Assembly (NCBI GenBank): GCA_030637775.1
Contig: DAOWFY010000030.1
Span: 1-14,430 of the forward strand
DNA length: 14,430 nt
Reading direction: 5' to 3'
Source: DAOVGU01 sp030637775 [NCBI: bacterium]
Lineage (GTDB): Bacteria > Ratteibacteria > UBA8468
Part shown: positions 6,637 to 13,962 of the stretch, piece after piece
How positions within the stretch are numbered: position 1 is the stretch's first letter
Layout of the letters: each line of letters starts with the position of its first letter
Notes under the pieces: model-generated
Database searches by the model: none
What the model saw: the letters and a program-made list of their open reading frames with translations, nothing else
What the model was told of the DNA's origin: nothing
Position numbers and translations under genes: made by a program

Positions 6637-7422
6637 TATTGCTTCTATAATTTCAACCGCTCTTTTTACCTGCCTGACATCATGCACCCTTAAGATTTCG
6701 GCTCCATTAAGGAGGCAGATAGAGATAGCGGCCAATGTTCCCTCTAACCTTTCTCTTGCCGGTAGGTTAAGGATATTGCCGATGAATGATTTACGAGAGG
6801 GACCGATAAGGATAGGTTTGCCTAAAGGCTTAAATTTCTTCAGGTACTTAATAATTAAGAGATTATGCTCGGTTGTCTTCCCAAAACCGATTCCAGGGTC
6901 AATAATGATTTTGTTCGGTTTAATTCCATTCCTTTCGGCAAATTTGATGCGAGCAGCTAAAAACTCATAAATTTCCTGAATCACATCCTTATAGAAAGGA
7001 TTTTTTTGCATCGTCCGGGGATTTCCCTGCATATGCATCAATACTACAGGGACATCATACTCCTTAGCTATTTTTACCATTCTCTTATCCATCCGCAGAG
7101 CCGAGATATCATTAATGATGCTTGCCCCAGCTTTTAGGGCACTCTCGGCAACTTTGCTCTTATAGGTATCGATTGAGATGGGAACTTTAATTTGCTTTTT
7201 CAGAGCCTTAATCACCGGAACTACCCTCTTTAATTCTTCTTCCAAATGGACCGGCTCTGAACCCGGTCGGGAAGACTCTCCCCCAATATCAATGATGTCA
7301 GCCCCCTCCCCTGCTAATTTCAGACCCTGGTTGATAGCTAACTCTGTTCTTCTGTATCTTCCTCCATCATAGAAGGAATCAGGGGTAACATTAAGAATCC
7401 CCATAATTTTTGTCTTTTTCAT
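6601..7422 (-). CDS. folP: Dihydropteroate synthase
   Basis: Cytoplasmic TIM-barrel enzyme that joins para-aminobenzoate to 6-hydroxymethyl-dihydropterin diphosphate to give dihydropteroate, the folate precursor. All hallmark segments are present in the 273-residue product: GILNVTPDSF near the N-terminus, DIGGESSRPG, ISIDTYKS, ASIINDISAL, VLMHMQGNPRTM, IIIDPGIGFGKT, GPSRKSFIG and RVHDV. The ATG at 7420-7422 is chosen: it overlaps the stop of the upstream MOSC-MogA gene as ATGA and has GAGGAG six bases before it. A longer frame from 7437 would add five residues. The last eleven residues (GGQVSTFDKNS) and the stop codon come from an inverted-repeat element, so the native C-terminus has been replaced just after the final helix, probably without loss of function. 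The next gene, pabBC, makes its co-substrate. Confidence 0.96.
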   Translation of the reverse strand: MKKTKIMGILNVTPDSFYDGGRYRRTELAINQGLKLAGEGADIIDIGGESSRPGSEPVHLEEELKRVVPVIKALKKQIKVPISIDTYKSKVAESALKAGASIINDISALRMDKRMVKIAKEYDVPVVLMHMQGNPRTMQKNPFYKDVIQEIYEFLAARIKFAERNGIKPNKIIIDPGIGFGKTTEHNLLIIKYLKKFKPLGKPILIGPSRKSFIGNILNLPARERLEGTLAAISICLLNGAEILRVHDVRQVKRAVEIIEAIGGQVSTFDKNS

Positions 7423-8345
7423 TTTATCTCCTCGCACGGCGTCCCCTTTATTACTTTAATCGCGTGGCTTAAGATAGGGGATATTATCTCCAGGCTTTCC
7501 CTGGCTCCTTGCGGGTTTCCGGGAAGATTTACAATTAAGGTCTTTTTTCTGATTCCGGCAACTCCTCGCGAGAGATAGGCGCGCTTTGTCCTTTTCGCTC
7601 CCTCCGTTCTCATCATCTCGGCAAGACCGCCTGCCTCCTTATCCAGAATTCTTTTCGTTGCCTCCGGAGTGACATCCCGGGAAAAGAAACCGGTACCTCC
7701 GCTGGTAACAATCAAATCCACTCCCCCCTCGTCTGTCCAGCTACTTAACACCAAGGAGATATATTCCTCTTCATCGGGAATTATCTTATATCTTACCGGG
7801 GTTATCTTTATCTCATTTAAGCCTTTAGCGATAAGTGAGCCGGTTTTATCTGGTCTTTCCCCGCGGGCGCTGCGGTCACTAATAATAAGAATGCCAGCAG
7901 TAATTGGGGTATCGGCAACAATCTTGATTGTATCCCCTTCTTTAATCATCCCTCCACTAAGAACCCTGGCAAATATCCCATCCAGAGGCATTAAACATCC
8001 TTGGGGCATGGCAAAAACCTTTTCCGATTGAGGGGAATGTTTACCTATTTCGGTTACCTCCAGAAGAACAGTTTTGTCAATTTTTAATTTTGTGCCGATC
8101 AACAAACTGGTCAACTCAATACCTGAGGTTCGCAAATTTTCCATAAGGTTGCCTGCTCCAATCTTTTCATCTCTGCTTCTTAACTGAGCGATACTTTCCT
8201 CCGCCAGAAGGCTTATCTGTCGGCTCCCTGCTCCGGCATGGACATCTCCGATGATGCCATACTCTTTCCTTAAATTTGCCTGGTTTACCTTCTTTTTTAA
8301 CTCACCTTTCTGAGCGCCAAGGTAAATTGACTTAATTTTTCCCAT
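7419..8345 (-). CDS. mogA: MOSC domain - MogA/MoaB fusion, molybdopterin adenylyltransferase
   Basis: Two-domain protein of 308 residues for molybdenum/tungsten cofactor synthesis. Residues 1 to about 145 are a MOSC domain (YGIIGDVHAG, about 29-38; C117 in the conserved QGCLMPLDGIFARVLSGG), a fold otherwise seen in Moco sulfurases and thought to handle sulfur or the cofactor. Residues about 150-300 are the MogA/MoaB fold, which adenylylates molybdopterin before metal insertion: GILIISDRSARGE, TSGGTG at 214-219, RDVTPEAT and NLPGNPQGARESL. Fusions of this kind are known. The start at ATG 8343-8345 has GGAGG upstream and overlaps the moaC end by 14 bases; upstream extension to 8474 would be translated out of moaC in another frame and has no domain. 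The stop overlaps folP as ATGA. MogA or MoaB activity is assigned by family only. Confidence 0.9.
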   Translation of the reverse strand: MGKIKSIYLGAQKGELKKKVNQANLRKEYGIIGDVHAGAGSRQISLLAEESIAQLRSRDEKIGAGNLMENLRTSGIELTSLLIGTKLKIDKTVLLEVTEIGKHSPQSEKVFAMPQGCLMPLDGIFARVLSGGMIKEGDTIKIVADTPITAGILIISDRSARGERPDKTGSLIAKGLNEIKITPVRYKIIPDEEEYISLVLSSWTDEGGVDLIVTSGGTGFFSRDVTPEATKRILDKEAGGLAEMMRTEGAKRTKRAYLSRGVAGIRKKTLIVNLPGNPQGARESLEIISPILSHAIKVIKGTPCEEIK

Positions 8346-8808
8346 TTTTTCTCCTCCCCTTTTTCCTTCGGAAGGTCTCGCTTTTGCCACCGGTTTTTTC
8401 CAACAACAATATGTCGGTAATTTCGATTGCTCTATCATACATTTTACACATATCATAGATGGTAAGAGCGGCAAGTGTAGCGGCGATTAGTGCCTCCATT
8501 TCCACACCGGTTCGCTCCCGGGCAACCACGCAGGAGGTAATTTTAACTTCTCTACTACCTAATGCAAAAGAGACTTTAATATCTGAGACAGATAAAGGAT
8601 GACAGAGAGGGATGAGCTCAGAGGTTTTCTTCGCCGCCATAATGCCGGCAACCTTTGCCTGCTCAAGAACATCCCCCTTGAGAGTTTTTTTCTCTTTTAT
8701 CAACTCAATTATTCGCTTTTTCAATTTGACAACTGCTCGAGCCTTTGCTCTCCTGAGAGTGACATTTTTACCACTTACATCAACCATACCATTTAACCTC
8801 TTTTCCAT
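8332..8808 (-). CDS. moaC: Cyclic pyranopterin monophosphate synthase
   Basis: Second step of molybdopterin synthesis: converts the MoaA product (3',8-cyclo-GTP) into cyclic pyranopterin monophosphate. The 158-residue protein shows the family motifs MVDVSGK (8-14), SELIPLCHPL (63-72), ERTGVEMEAL (98-107) and YDMCKMYDR (118-126), whose DMCK carries the catalytic Asp/Lys region known from E. coli MoaC, then LLEKTGGKS. The C-terminus is a basic tail (RRKKGRRKNGKN) that overlaps the next gene. AGAAGGAA about nine bases before the ATG at 8806-8808 is a suitable ribosome site. Unlike its neighbours it is separated from the upstream gene (moaA) by 137 bases that hold a palindromic repeat. Confidence 0.96.
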   Translation of the reverse strand: MEKRLNGMVDVSGKNVTLRRAKARAVVKLKKRIIELIKEKKTLKGDVLEQAKVAGIMAAKKTSELIPLCHPLSVSDIKVSFALGSREVKITSCVVARERTGVEMEALIAATLAALTIYDMCKMYDRAIEITDILLLEKTGGKSETFRRKKGRRKNGKN

Positions 8809-8842
8809 AATATATTCCTTCTTTCATATCAGAGTGAGGAGT

Positions 8843-8931
8843 ATTTCTGTAGCGGCATTAGGCGACGAATGAAGCCCAGACAGAGGAGTCGCCCATAGCG
8901 AAGCCGCAAGCGAGCGTGCCGCTTAAGAAAT
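8843..8931. repeat. Palindromic element in the moaA-moaC gap
   Basis: Imperfect 15-base inverted arms lie at 8843-8857 and 8917-8931 (13 of 15 positions pair; core AGCGGCA with TGCCGCTT). Nested inside, GGCGAC (8861-8866) pairs with GTCGCC (8888-8893), and the right half adds GC-rich sequence (GCGAAGCCGCAAGCGAGCG). The element fills most of the 137-base intergenic region and is more GC-rich than its surroundings. I saw no convincing promoter or U-tract with it, so it is more likely a REP/MITE-like repeat than a terminator, though it might reduce read-through from moaA into moaC. Confidence 0.6.
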
Positions 8932-8945
8932 AGCTCCGAACTCTC

Positions 8946-9908
8946 TTATCCTCCAATACTATTCATCGCAAATTCATATTGTCTTTCCATTGGTTTTGAG
9001 TAATTATGCTTTTTGCGTATAAGATTATTTATTGCTTTCATTATTTCTGGCTCAGAAAGATTTCCCCGCAGCATTTCTTTAAGATCGATATTAAAGGGTG
9101 AGAAGAGACAGGGGTATAATTTACCAACCGAACTCAAGCGTAGCCGATTGCATCGATCACAGAAATATCCTTCATTAGAATTTATAAAACCTATTGAGCC
9201 CTTCGCTCCTGATATCCGGTAATTTATCGCCGGGCCATTTCCTATCACCTCAGCCGGTAAAAATCTTCCGAACCGTTTTTCAATAACCTCCTTTACAACT
9301 TTATTGGGAACGAATTTGCTCTGCAGGCTTAAAAACTCATTTTGCGTGGAAAAGTATTCGATAAATCTCACATAGAGATTAAACTTAAGACTTAATTCGG
9401 CAAAATCAATTATTTCATCATCATTTATTCCCTTGAAGAGAATGGTATTTATCTTTACCGGATTAAAACCGATCCTTAAAGCCACCTGGATGGAATTCCA
9501 GACATCTCGAAAATTATTGTATCCAGATATTTTTTCATATCTCTCTTCTTTAAGTGTATTAAGACTGACATTGACTCTCTCCAATCCGACTTCTTTGAGG
9601 ATAAAGGCTTTTTCACCCAATAAAAGACCATTGGTAGTCATACTTATCTCTGAGATTGAAGATATCATCTTGATTAGCTTGATGAGACTCTCGATTTTTC
9701 GCCTCACTAAAGGTTCTCCTCCCGTCAATCTCACCTTTCTGATTCCAGTTTCGGAGAGCATTTTGACGATATCTGCAATTTCCTCATAACTTAAAATTTC
9801 ACTATGCGGCAGAAAAGATTTCTTTTCAAATGGAAAACAGTAGATGCATCTTAAGTTACATCTGTCGGTGACCGAAATGCGCAGATAATCTACTTTAGAG
9901 TTTACCAT
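8946..9908 (-). CDS. moaA: GTP 3',8-cyclase (radical SAM, molybdopterin synthesis)
   Basis: First step of molybdopterin synthesis: with S-adenosylmethionine it cyclises GTP to 3',8-cyclo-7,8-dihydro-GTP in the cytoplasm. The 320-residue protein has the radical-SAM cluster motif CNLRCIYC (C17, C21, C24), the SAM-binding LTGGEPLVR near 61-69, and the C-terminal cluster ligands C250, C253 and C267 (FCDRCNRLRL ... PCL) that bind substrate. It ends with IGG, matching the conserved double-glycine tail needed by MoaA. Length is normal for the family. The ATG at 9906-9908 overlaps the moeA stop by seven bases. No strong ribosome site is visible, so translation may depend on coupling to moeA. MoaC lies next in the operon after a repeat. 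Confidence 0.97.
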   Translation of the reverse strand: MVNSKVDYLRISVTDRCNLRCIYCFPFEKKSFLPHSEILSYEEIADIVKMLSETGIRKVRLTGGEPLVRRKIESLIKLIKMISSISEISMTTNGLLLGEKAFILKEVGLERVNVSLNTLKEERYEKISGYNNFRDVWNSIQVALRIGFNPVKINTILFKGINDDEIIDFAELSLKFNLYVRFIEYFSTQNEFLSLQSKFVPNKVVKEVIEKRFGRFLPAEVIGNGPAINYRISGAKGSIGFINSNEGYFCDRCNRLRLSSVGKLYPCLFSPFNIDLKEMLRGNLSEPEIMKAINNLIRKKHNYSKPMERQYEFAMNSIGG

Positions 9909-11101
9909 AAGATAATATCTACTTTGCTATTCTTTTTCAAGAAAGAGACATCCGCATCCACCATCATAAAACCGTTGGCCGGGAGAAGAGAGGCAATGTC
10001 GGCTGAGCCATGGTAGCTTTTTACGGGAAAAACTTCGCCTTGTTTCTCCTTCATTTTTACATATACGGGCAGGAAATGCTTCCGTTTCCCCGGTTTCTGT
10101 CGAAAGTCTGTCTTTAATATCCCTTTCTCTATTTTCAAAGATATCTCTTTACCCATCATCTCCTCAATGGCTGGTTTAATCAGGATCAAAAAGGTTAAGT
10201 AGGTGGAAACGGGATTTCCGGGAACGCCAAAGATTAGCGTCCTTCCTCGAAGACCAAAAAGGATGGGTTTTCCCGGTTTTATGGAAACCTTATGGAATAT
10301 CGCTTTGACCCCACAACTTCTCAATACTTTGGGAACAAGATCATAATCTCCCATGGAGACTCCACCCGAAAGGATAAACAAATTATCTCTTAATCCCTTT
10401 TCTATTTCTTTTTTTAAATCTTTTGCTTCATCCTTAGCTATTCCTAAATATTGGTTCTCGATATTCATTGAGGTCAGGAGAGAACAAATCATAGGGCCAT
10501 TGCTGTTATAAATATGGCTAGACTTTAAGCGATAACCTGGTTCAATAAGTTCATCACCGGTGCAAAGAATAGATACCTTTGGTCTTTTATAAACCTTTAT
10601 CTTGGCTCTACCCAGTATTGCCAATACCGCGACTTCCGGAACTCTGATAAGAGTCCCTTTTTTTAAGACAATTTTTCCTTTCTCTATATCCTCTCCTTGC
10701 AAACAGACATTTTCACCTTTAGAGACCCGGCGAAGGATTCTAACCCAGCCAGGCTCCCTCTTATCTTTGGTGAATTCAATCATAATCACACTGTCGGTTC
10801 CTTCCGGCAAAGGAGAACCGGTCATAATTTTTACACATTCTCCTTTTTTTACTTTTCCGGGATAAAACCCACCGGCGGGGACCGTTCCCACAGCTCGTAA
10901 ATCAACCGGGGCAGATTCAAGGTTCTTTGCACAAAGAGCATAGCCATCCATCGCCGACTTGTGAAATGAAGGGATATCGAATTTGCTCTTCACATCTTCC
11001 GCCAGAACAGAACCAACTGCTTCTTTTAGGGATAGACTCTCAATGCCCAGCCTTCTGGCTCTATTTAAGACTTCCTGTAATGCCCTTTCAAACTCAATCA
11101 T
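9902..11101 (-). CDS. moeA: Molybdopterin molybdenumtransferase (Mo/W insertion)
   Basis: Inserts molybdate, or tungstate in tungsten users, into adenylylated molybdopterin. The 399-residue product has the MoeA landmarks in order: DIPSFHKSAMDGYA near 42-55, VGTVPAGG, CVKIMTGSPLPEGTDSVIMIE, then the MogA-like domain with VSILCTGDEL, YNSNGPMI, LSGGVSMGDYD and the strongly conserved KPGKPILFG with FGVPGNPVSTYL, and a C-terminal barrel domain. Its ATG overlaps the stop of the tungstate transporter ATPase (ATGA at 11098-11101), so uptake and use of the oxyanion are translationally coupled. That arrangement hints that this MoeA may handle tungstate, but the sequence motifs I can see do not separate tungsten from molybdenum specificity. 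Confidence 0.96.
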   Translation of the reverse strand: MIEFERALQEVLNRARRLGIESLSLKEAVGSVLAEDVKSKFDIPSFHKSAMDGYALCAKNLESAPVDLRAVGTVPAGGFYPGKVKKGECVKIMTGSPLPEGTDSVIMIEFTKDKREPGWVRILRRVSKGENVCLQGEDIEKGKIVLKKGTLIRVPEVAVLAILGRAKIKVYKRPKVSILCTGDELIEPGYRLKSSHIYNSNGPMICSLLTSMNIENQYLGIAKDEAKDLKKEIEKGLRDNLFILSGGVSMGDYDLVPKVLRSCGVKAIFHKVSIKPGKPILFGLRGRTLIFGVPGNPVSTYLTFLILIKPAIEEMMGKEISLKIEKGILKTDFRQKPGKRKHFLPVYVKMKEKQGEVFPVKSYHGSADIASLLPANGFMMVDADVSFLKKNSKVDIILW

Positions 11102-12114
11102 CGAAACACCTCTACCGCTGATGCCTTGAAGGTTAGATAGAGATCTTTGCCCAATGCAATCTTTAACTCTGCAAAAGATTTGTGGGTTATAAGAATATTA
11201 AAATCAACTCCTCTCTTTACAGTAATCTGCATCAGATCATTTATTTCTTTTATACTTGTGACCTTTCCCTTGAAACTGTTTAAAGCGCTTGATTCTATTC
11301 TATCCAACGAAAGTATGATATTTTTAGGATCGATACCGAGTCTTCTTCTACCACTTTTTTTGGTTACTACATAGATTTCGGGTCCGGAATTTATTTGGGC
11401 AGTTTTTAAGTCACCTTCTCCTCTTACTTCCGCGGAATAGGCGTTCCACGGAGAAACGGATTGAATTCTACCTCCGAGAAGAAAAATAATCTCTTTTGAT
11501 AATCGATGCGCTTGCTCTAAATTATGAGTTGCCATTATTAAGGTCCGAGAGGATTTAGCCATAATATTACTAATGAACTCTTCTATAGAAGCGGTGTAGA
11601 CTTCATCCAGGTATGCCGTAGGTTCATCCAGAAGAAGCGCCTCAGTATCTAATATAATTGCCCTTGCCAAAGCGAGTTTTTGTCGTTCACCCCCGGAAAG
11701 TGTCTGAACATCCCTATTTCTTAACTTCCATAAACCCAGCATATTTAAGGCTTTCCCTATCTTTTCCTTTACCTCATTAAACTTCAGAGAACGCAATTCC
11801 AACCCATAATAGACATTCTGGATGACCGAACCTTTAAATAGATAAGGGTCTTGCATAACCAGGGTTATCTTTTTGCGCAATAAGACAAGGTTTGAATTCT
11901 TAGAAGTAACCTCCTTTTCTCTAAATAGAATCTTACCCTTCTCGGGAAAATCCAGAAATGCTAAAAGATTTAAGAGTGTGGTTTTACCCGCACCGTTGGG
12001 ACCAAAAAGAGTATAAATCTTGCCTTCTTGAAATTCTAAATAGGGAATCTGCAGGGTAAACCCATCTTTATAAGACCGGCTCAGATTCTCTACTTTTAAA
12101 ACAGGCTTTTCCAT
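11098..12114 (-). CDS. tupC: Tungstate ABC transporter, ATP-binding subunit with C-terminal TOBE-like domain
   Basis: Energises oxyanion import at the inner face of the cytoplasmic membrane. The 338-residue protein has Walker A (GPNGAGKTT, 38-46), the Q-loop (VMQDPYLF), the ABC signature LSGGERQKLALARA (139-152), Walker B (LLLDEP, about 160-165) and the H-loop histidine in MATHNLEQA (194-202). Residues about 275-337 (FKGKVTSIKEIND ... TFKASAVEVF) resemble a TOBE/Mop-like domain, which in ModC-type ATPases can bind oxyanion and inhibit transport. It follows tupB after five bases and overlaps moeA at its end. The tungstate assignment rests on TupA next door; a molybdate or mixed specificity remains possible. 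Confidence 0.93.
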   Translation of the reverse strand: MEKPVLKVENLSRSYKDGFTLQIPYLEFQEGKIYTLFGPNGAGKTTLLNLLAFLDFPEKGKILFREKEVTSKNSNLVLLRKKITLVMQDPYLFKGSVIQNVYYGLELRSLKFNEVKEKIGKALNMLGLWKLRNRDVQTLSGGERQKLALARAIILDTEALLLDEPTAYLDEVYTASIEEFISNIMAKSSRTLIMATHNLEQAHRLSKEIIFLLGGRIQSVSPWNAYSAEVRGEGDLKTAQINSGPEIYVVTKKSGRRRLGIDPKNIILSLDRIESSALNSFKGKVTSIKEINDLMQITVKRGVDFNILITHKSFAELKIALGKDLYLTFKASAVEVFR

Positions 12115-12119
12115 GTTGA

Positions 12120-12812
12120 CTAGCTTTTTTTCCTCTGAAAATAGTAAAACAGAATATTTATGGGAAGAGCAACCATCAGGAGGACTATCCCTAAGGCGAT
12201 ACCTAAACCAAACTCGCCCTTGCCGGTCTCCAGGGCAATTGCCGTAGTAATGTTTCTGGTATATCCCTGAATATTCCCACCCACCATCATCGATATTCCC
12301 ACTTCGGTAAAGACTCTACCAAACCCCGCAATGATCGCGGCAAAAATGGCAAATCTTCCCTCGGCAAGAATAGCCAAAGCAGTTTGCCGACCATTTGCTC
12401 CCAGGGCAAGAGCGGTCTTCTTAACCCGCTTATCTACACCCTGCGTGGCGGATAAGGAAAGACCAGCTACGATAGGGAAAGCAAGTATCGACTGACCGAT
12501 AACCATAGCCCAGGGTGTATAAAGAAACCCTAAGGTTCCAAGCGGGCCCTGCCGGGAAAGAAAAGAATATACCAAAAGCCCGATAAGCACCGTAGGAAGA
12601 GCCATCAATGTATTAAGGATAACCACTGCTGCCTGCTTACCCCAAAAATCTTTCAGGGCTACATAGAAGCCGACCGGAACACCCAATAAGGTAGCTAAAA
12701 TTATAGAAGTTATAGATACTTTTATGGAAATAAGGGCGATGCTAATAACCTGCCGGTCAAGTCTGACTATCATTTTAAGGGCACACCTTATCCCTTCAAA
12801 TATATTGTCCAT
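12120..12812 (-). CDS. tupB: Tungstate ABC transporter, permease subunit
   Basis: Integral inner-membrane protein of 230 residues that forms the channel of the importer. At least five hydrophobic segments are visible, around residues 22-50, 60-88, 92-122, 152-178 and 200-225. Between the third and fourth lies the cytoplasmic EAA-type loop (ALALGANGRQTALAILAEGRF), which docks the ATPase, followed by GFGRVFTEVGI, a typical TupB/CysT-like sequence. The length fits TupB. The start has AGGAA about ten bases upstream and lies five bases after the tupA stop; tupC follows after another five. Permease sequence alone would fit tungstate, molybdate or sulfate, and the binding protein decides the call. 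Confidence 0.93.
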   Translation of the reverse strand: MDNIFEGIRCALKMIVRLDRQVISIALISIKVSITSIILATLLGVPVGFYVALKDFWGKQAAVVILNTLMALPTVLIGLLVYSFLSRQGPLGTLGFLYTPWAMVIGQSILAFPIVAGLSLSATQGVDKRVKKTALALGANGRQTALAILAEGRFAIFAAIIAGFGRVFTEVGISMMVGGNIQGYTRNITTAIALETGKGEFGLGIALGIVLLMVALPINILFYYFQRKKS

Positions 12813-12817
12813 AATCT

Positions 12818-13639
12818 TTATTCCTGTTTATAGGTAGCAGGGTGAAAAAGAACTTTTCCCTCTTTTTTATACTTCCTGATAATCTTCTGAGCCTCTGGCG
12901 AAATTATCCAACCAATCAAAGTCATCGCATAAGTATAATTGACATAAGGATGTCGTTTTGGACTAACCGCGATTATCCCATAGGGATTAAAAAATCTCTC
13001 GTCACCTTCACAAAGGATAACAAGCTCTATTTTTCCTGAATGAGCGATATATGTTCCCCGATCAACGAGGCAATAAGCTCTCTTCTCACTGGCAATCTGC
13101 AGGGTCGCACCCATTCCCTGGCCTGTTTCAAGATACCATTTGCCTTGAGGTTTCATCCCTGCGGCTTCCCATAATTTCTTTTCCTTCTTATGGGTTCCCG
13201 ATTCATCCCCGCGGGAAACAAAAAACTTTTTTTCGCCAGCTATTTTCTTGAGAGCCCCTAAAACATCATTACTCCTTATCCTCGCAGGATCATCCTTTGG
13301 TCCAACGATGACAAAGTCATTATACATTACATTCCGTCGATTGACTCCAAACCCATCCCGGATAAACCTATCCTCTGCCTCCCGGGCATGAACAAAGAGA
13401 ACATCCACATCCCCATTTTCCCCGAGTTTCAGCGCTTTACCTGTTCCCACCGCAATTACATCTACCTTAATGTTGAACCTCTTCTCGAAGGCTGGCAAAA
13501 GCACGGAAAGCAATCCTGAGTTCTCAATGGAAGTGGTAGTAGCCATTCGGAGTCTTCCCTCCGCCAATAACGGAGAAGTTAGAAATGACATCCCGATCCA
13601 TACAGCTAAAAAGAATCCCAAAAATTTTTTCACTTCCAT
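12818..13639 (-). CDS. tupA: Tungstate ABC transporter, periplasmic binding protein
   Basis: Captures tungstate outside the cytoplasmic membrane and delivers it to TupBC. The 273-residue precursor has a Sec signal peptide (KK, a hydrophobic core to about residue 20, probable cleavage after LLA26). There is no lipobox cysteine, so the mature protein should be soluble in a periplasm. The mature N-terminus has ATTTS at 33-37 followed by IENSGLL, the threonine-rich motif characteristic of TupA oxyanion binding, then AVGTGKALKLGENGDVDVLFVHA and FVSRGDESGTHKKEKKLW, both typical of the family. ModA and WtpA proteins lack the TTTS pattern. The ATG at 13637-13639 overlaps the regulator gene by ten bases and has only a weak AAAGAA ribosome site. 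Confidence 0.95.
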   Translation of the reverse strand: MEVKKFLGFFLAVWIGMSFLTSPLLAEGRLRMATTTSIENSGLLSVLLPAFEKRFNIKVDVIAVGTGKALKLGENGDVDVLFVHAREAEDRFIRDGFGVNRRNVMYNDFVIVGPKDDPARIRSNDVLGALKKIAGEKKFFVSRGDESGTHKKEKKLWEAAGMKPQGKWYLETGQGMGATLQIASEKRAYCLVDRGTYIAHSGKIELVILCEGDERFFNPYGIIAVSPKRHPYVNYTYAMTLIGWIISPEAQKIIRKYKKEGKVLFHPATYKQE

Positions 13640-13959
13640 ATTTCTTTAAACTTTTTATCGCTGAAGGCTCTTATCGATTTATTTAACCTTTCATAGCGAC
13701 GCAGGAATCTTTTTGCCTCTTCAGTCAACCTTGAGCCCCCTCCCCCTTTTCCACCCCTATTCTTGTTTACAAAAACAAACCTTGCTCTTTTCTCCATAGC
13801 CGTAATATATCCCCAGGCACGGCGAAAGGAAATCCCCATCAGTTGAGCCGCCTCATTGATGGAGCCAGTCTTCTCAATTGCTTGAAACAAACGTGCTTTA
13901 CCTTCGCCAAAGATAGGTTTTCCGTCCTTCTCAATCCATACCTTAGACTTAACCTTCAT
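13630..13959 (-). CDS. ModE-type winged-helix regulator lacking the molybdate-binding domain
   Basis: Probable DNA-binding regulator of the transport and cofactor genes. The 109 residues match only the N-terminal domain of ModE: GEGKARLFQAIEKTGSINEAAQ leads into the helix-turn-helix (MGISFRRAWGYITAMEKR), and NRGGKGGGGSRLTEEAKRFL is the glycine-rich wing and following helix typical of ModE. The pair of Mop/TOBE domains that bind molybdate in E. coli ModE is absent. Such short ModE-like proteins are common; how they sense the metal is not clear from sequence. The start has GGGGAG upstream, three bases after the mobA stop, and the end overlaps tupA by ten bases, so it is co-transcribed with the genes it likely controls. 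The promoter it would act on lies outside the window. Confidence 0.9.
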   Translation of the reverse strand: MKVKSKVWIEKDGKPIFGEGKARLFQAIEKTGSINEAAQLMGISFRRAWGYITAMEKRARFVFVNKNRGGKGGGGSRLTEEAKRFLRRYERLNKSIRAFSDKKFKEIWK

Positions 13960-13962
13960 CTT

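Noticed and set aside
7669-8031. 120-codon plus-strand open frame
   Set aside because: It is antisense to the MOSC-MogA coding sequence, with no ribosome site or recognisable motif. The other plus-strand frames (for example 460-729, 5113-5400, 9433-9789) are likewise shadows of minus-strand genes.
8346-8474. N-terminal extension of the MOSC-MogA protein (43 residues)
   Set aside because: It lies inside moaC in another frame, has no domain similarity, and the ATG at 8345 is preceded by GGAGG.
8843-8931. Molybdenum cofactor (Moco) riboswitch upstream of moaC
   Set aside because: The location is tempting, but the nested simple palindromes do not resemble the multi-helix Moco RNA motif as I know it. 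A covariance-model search for that RNA family would settle it.
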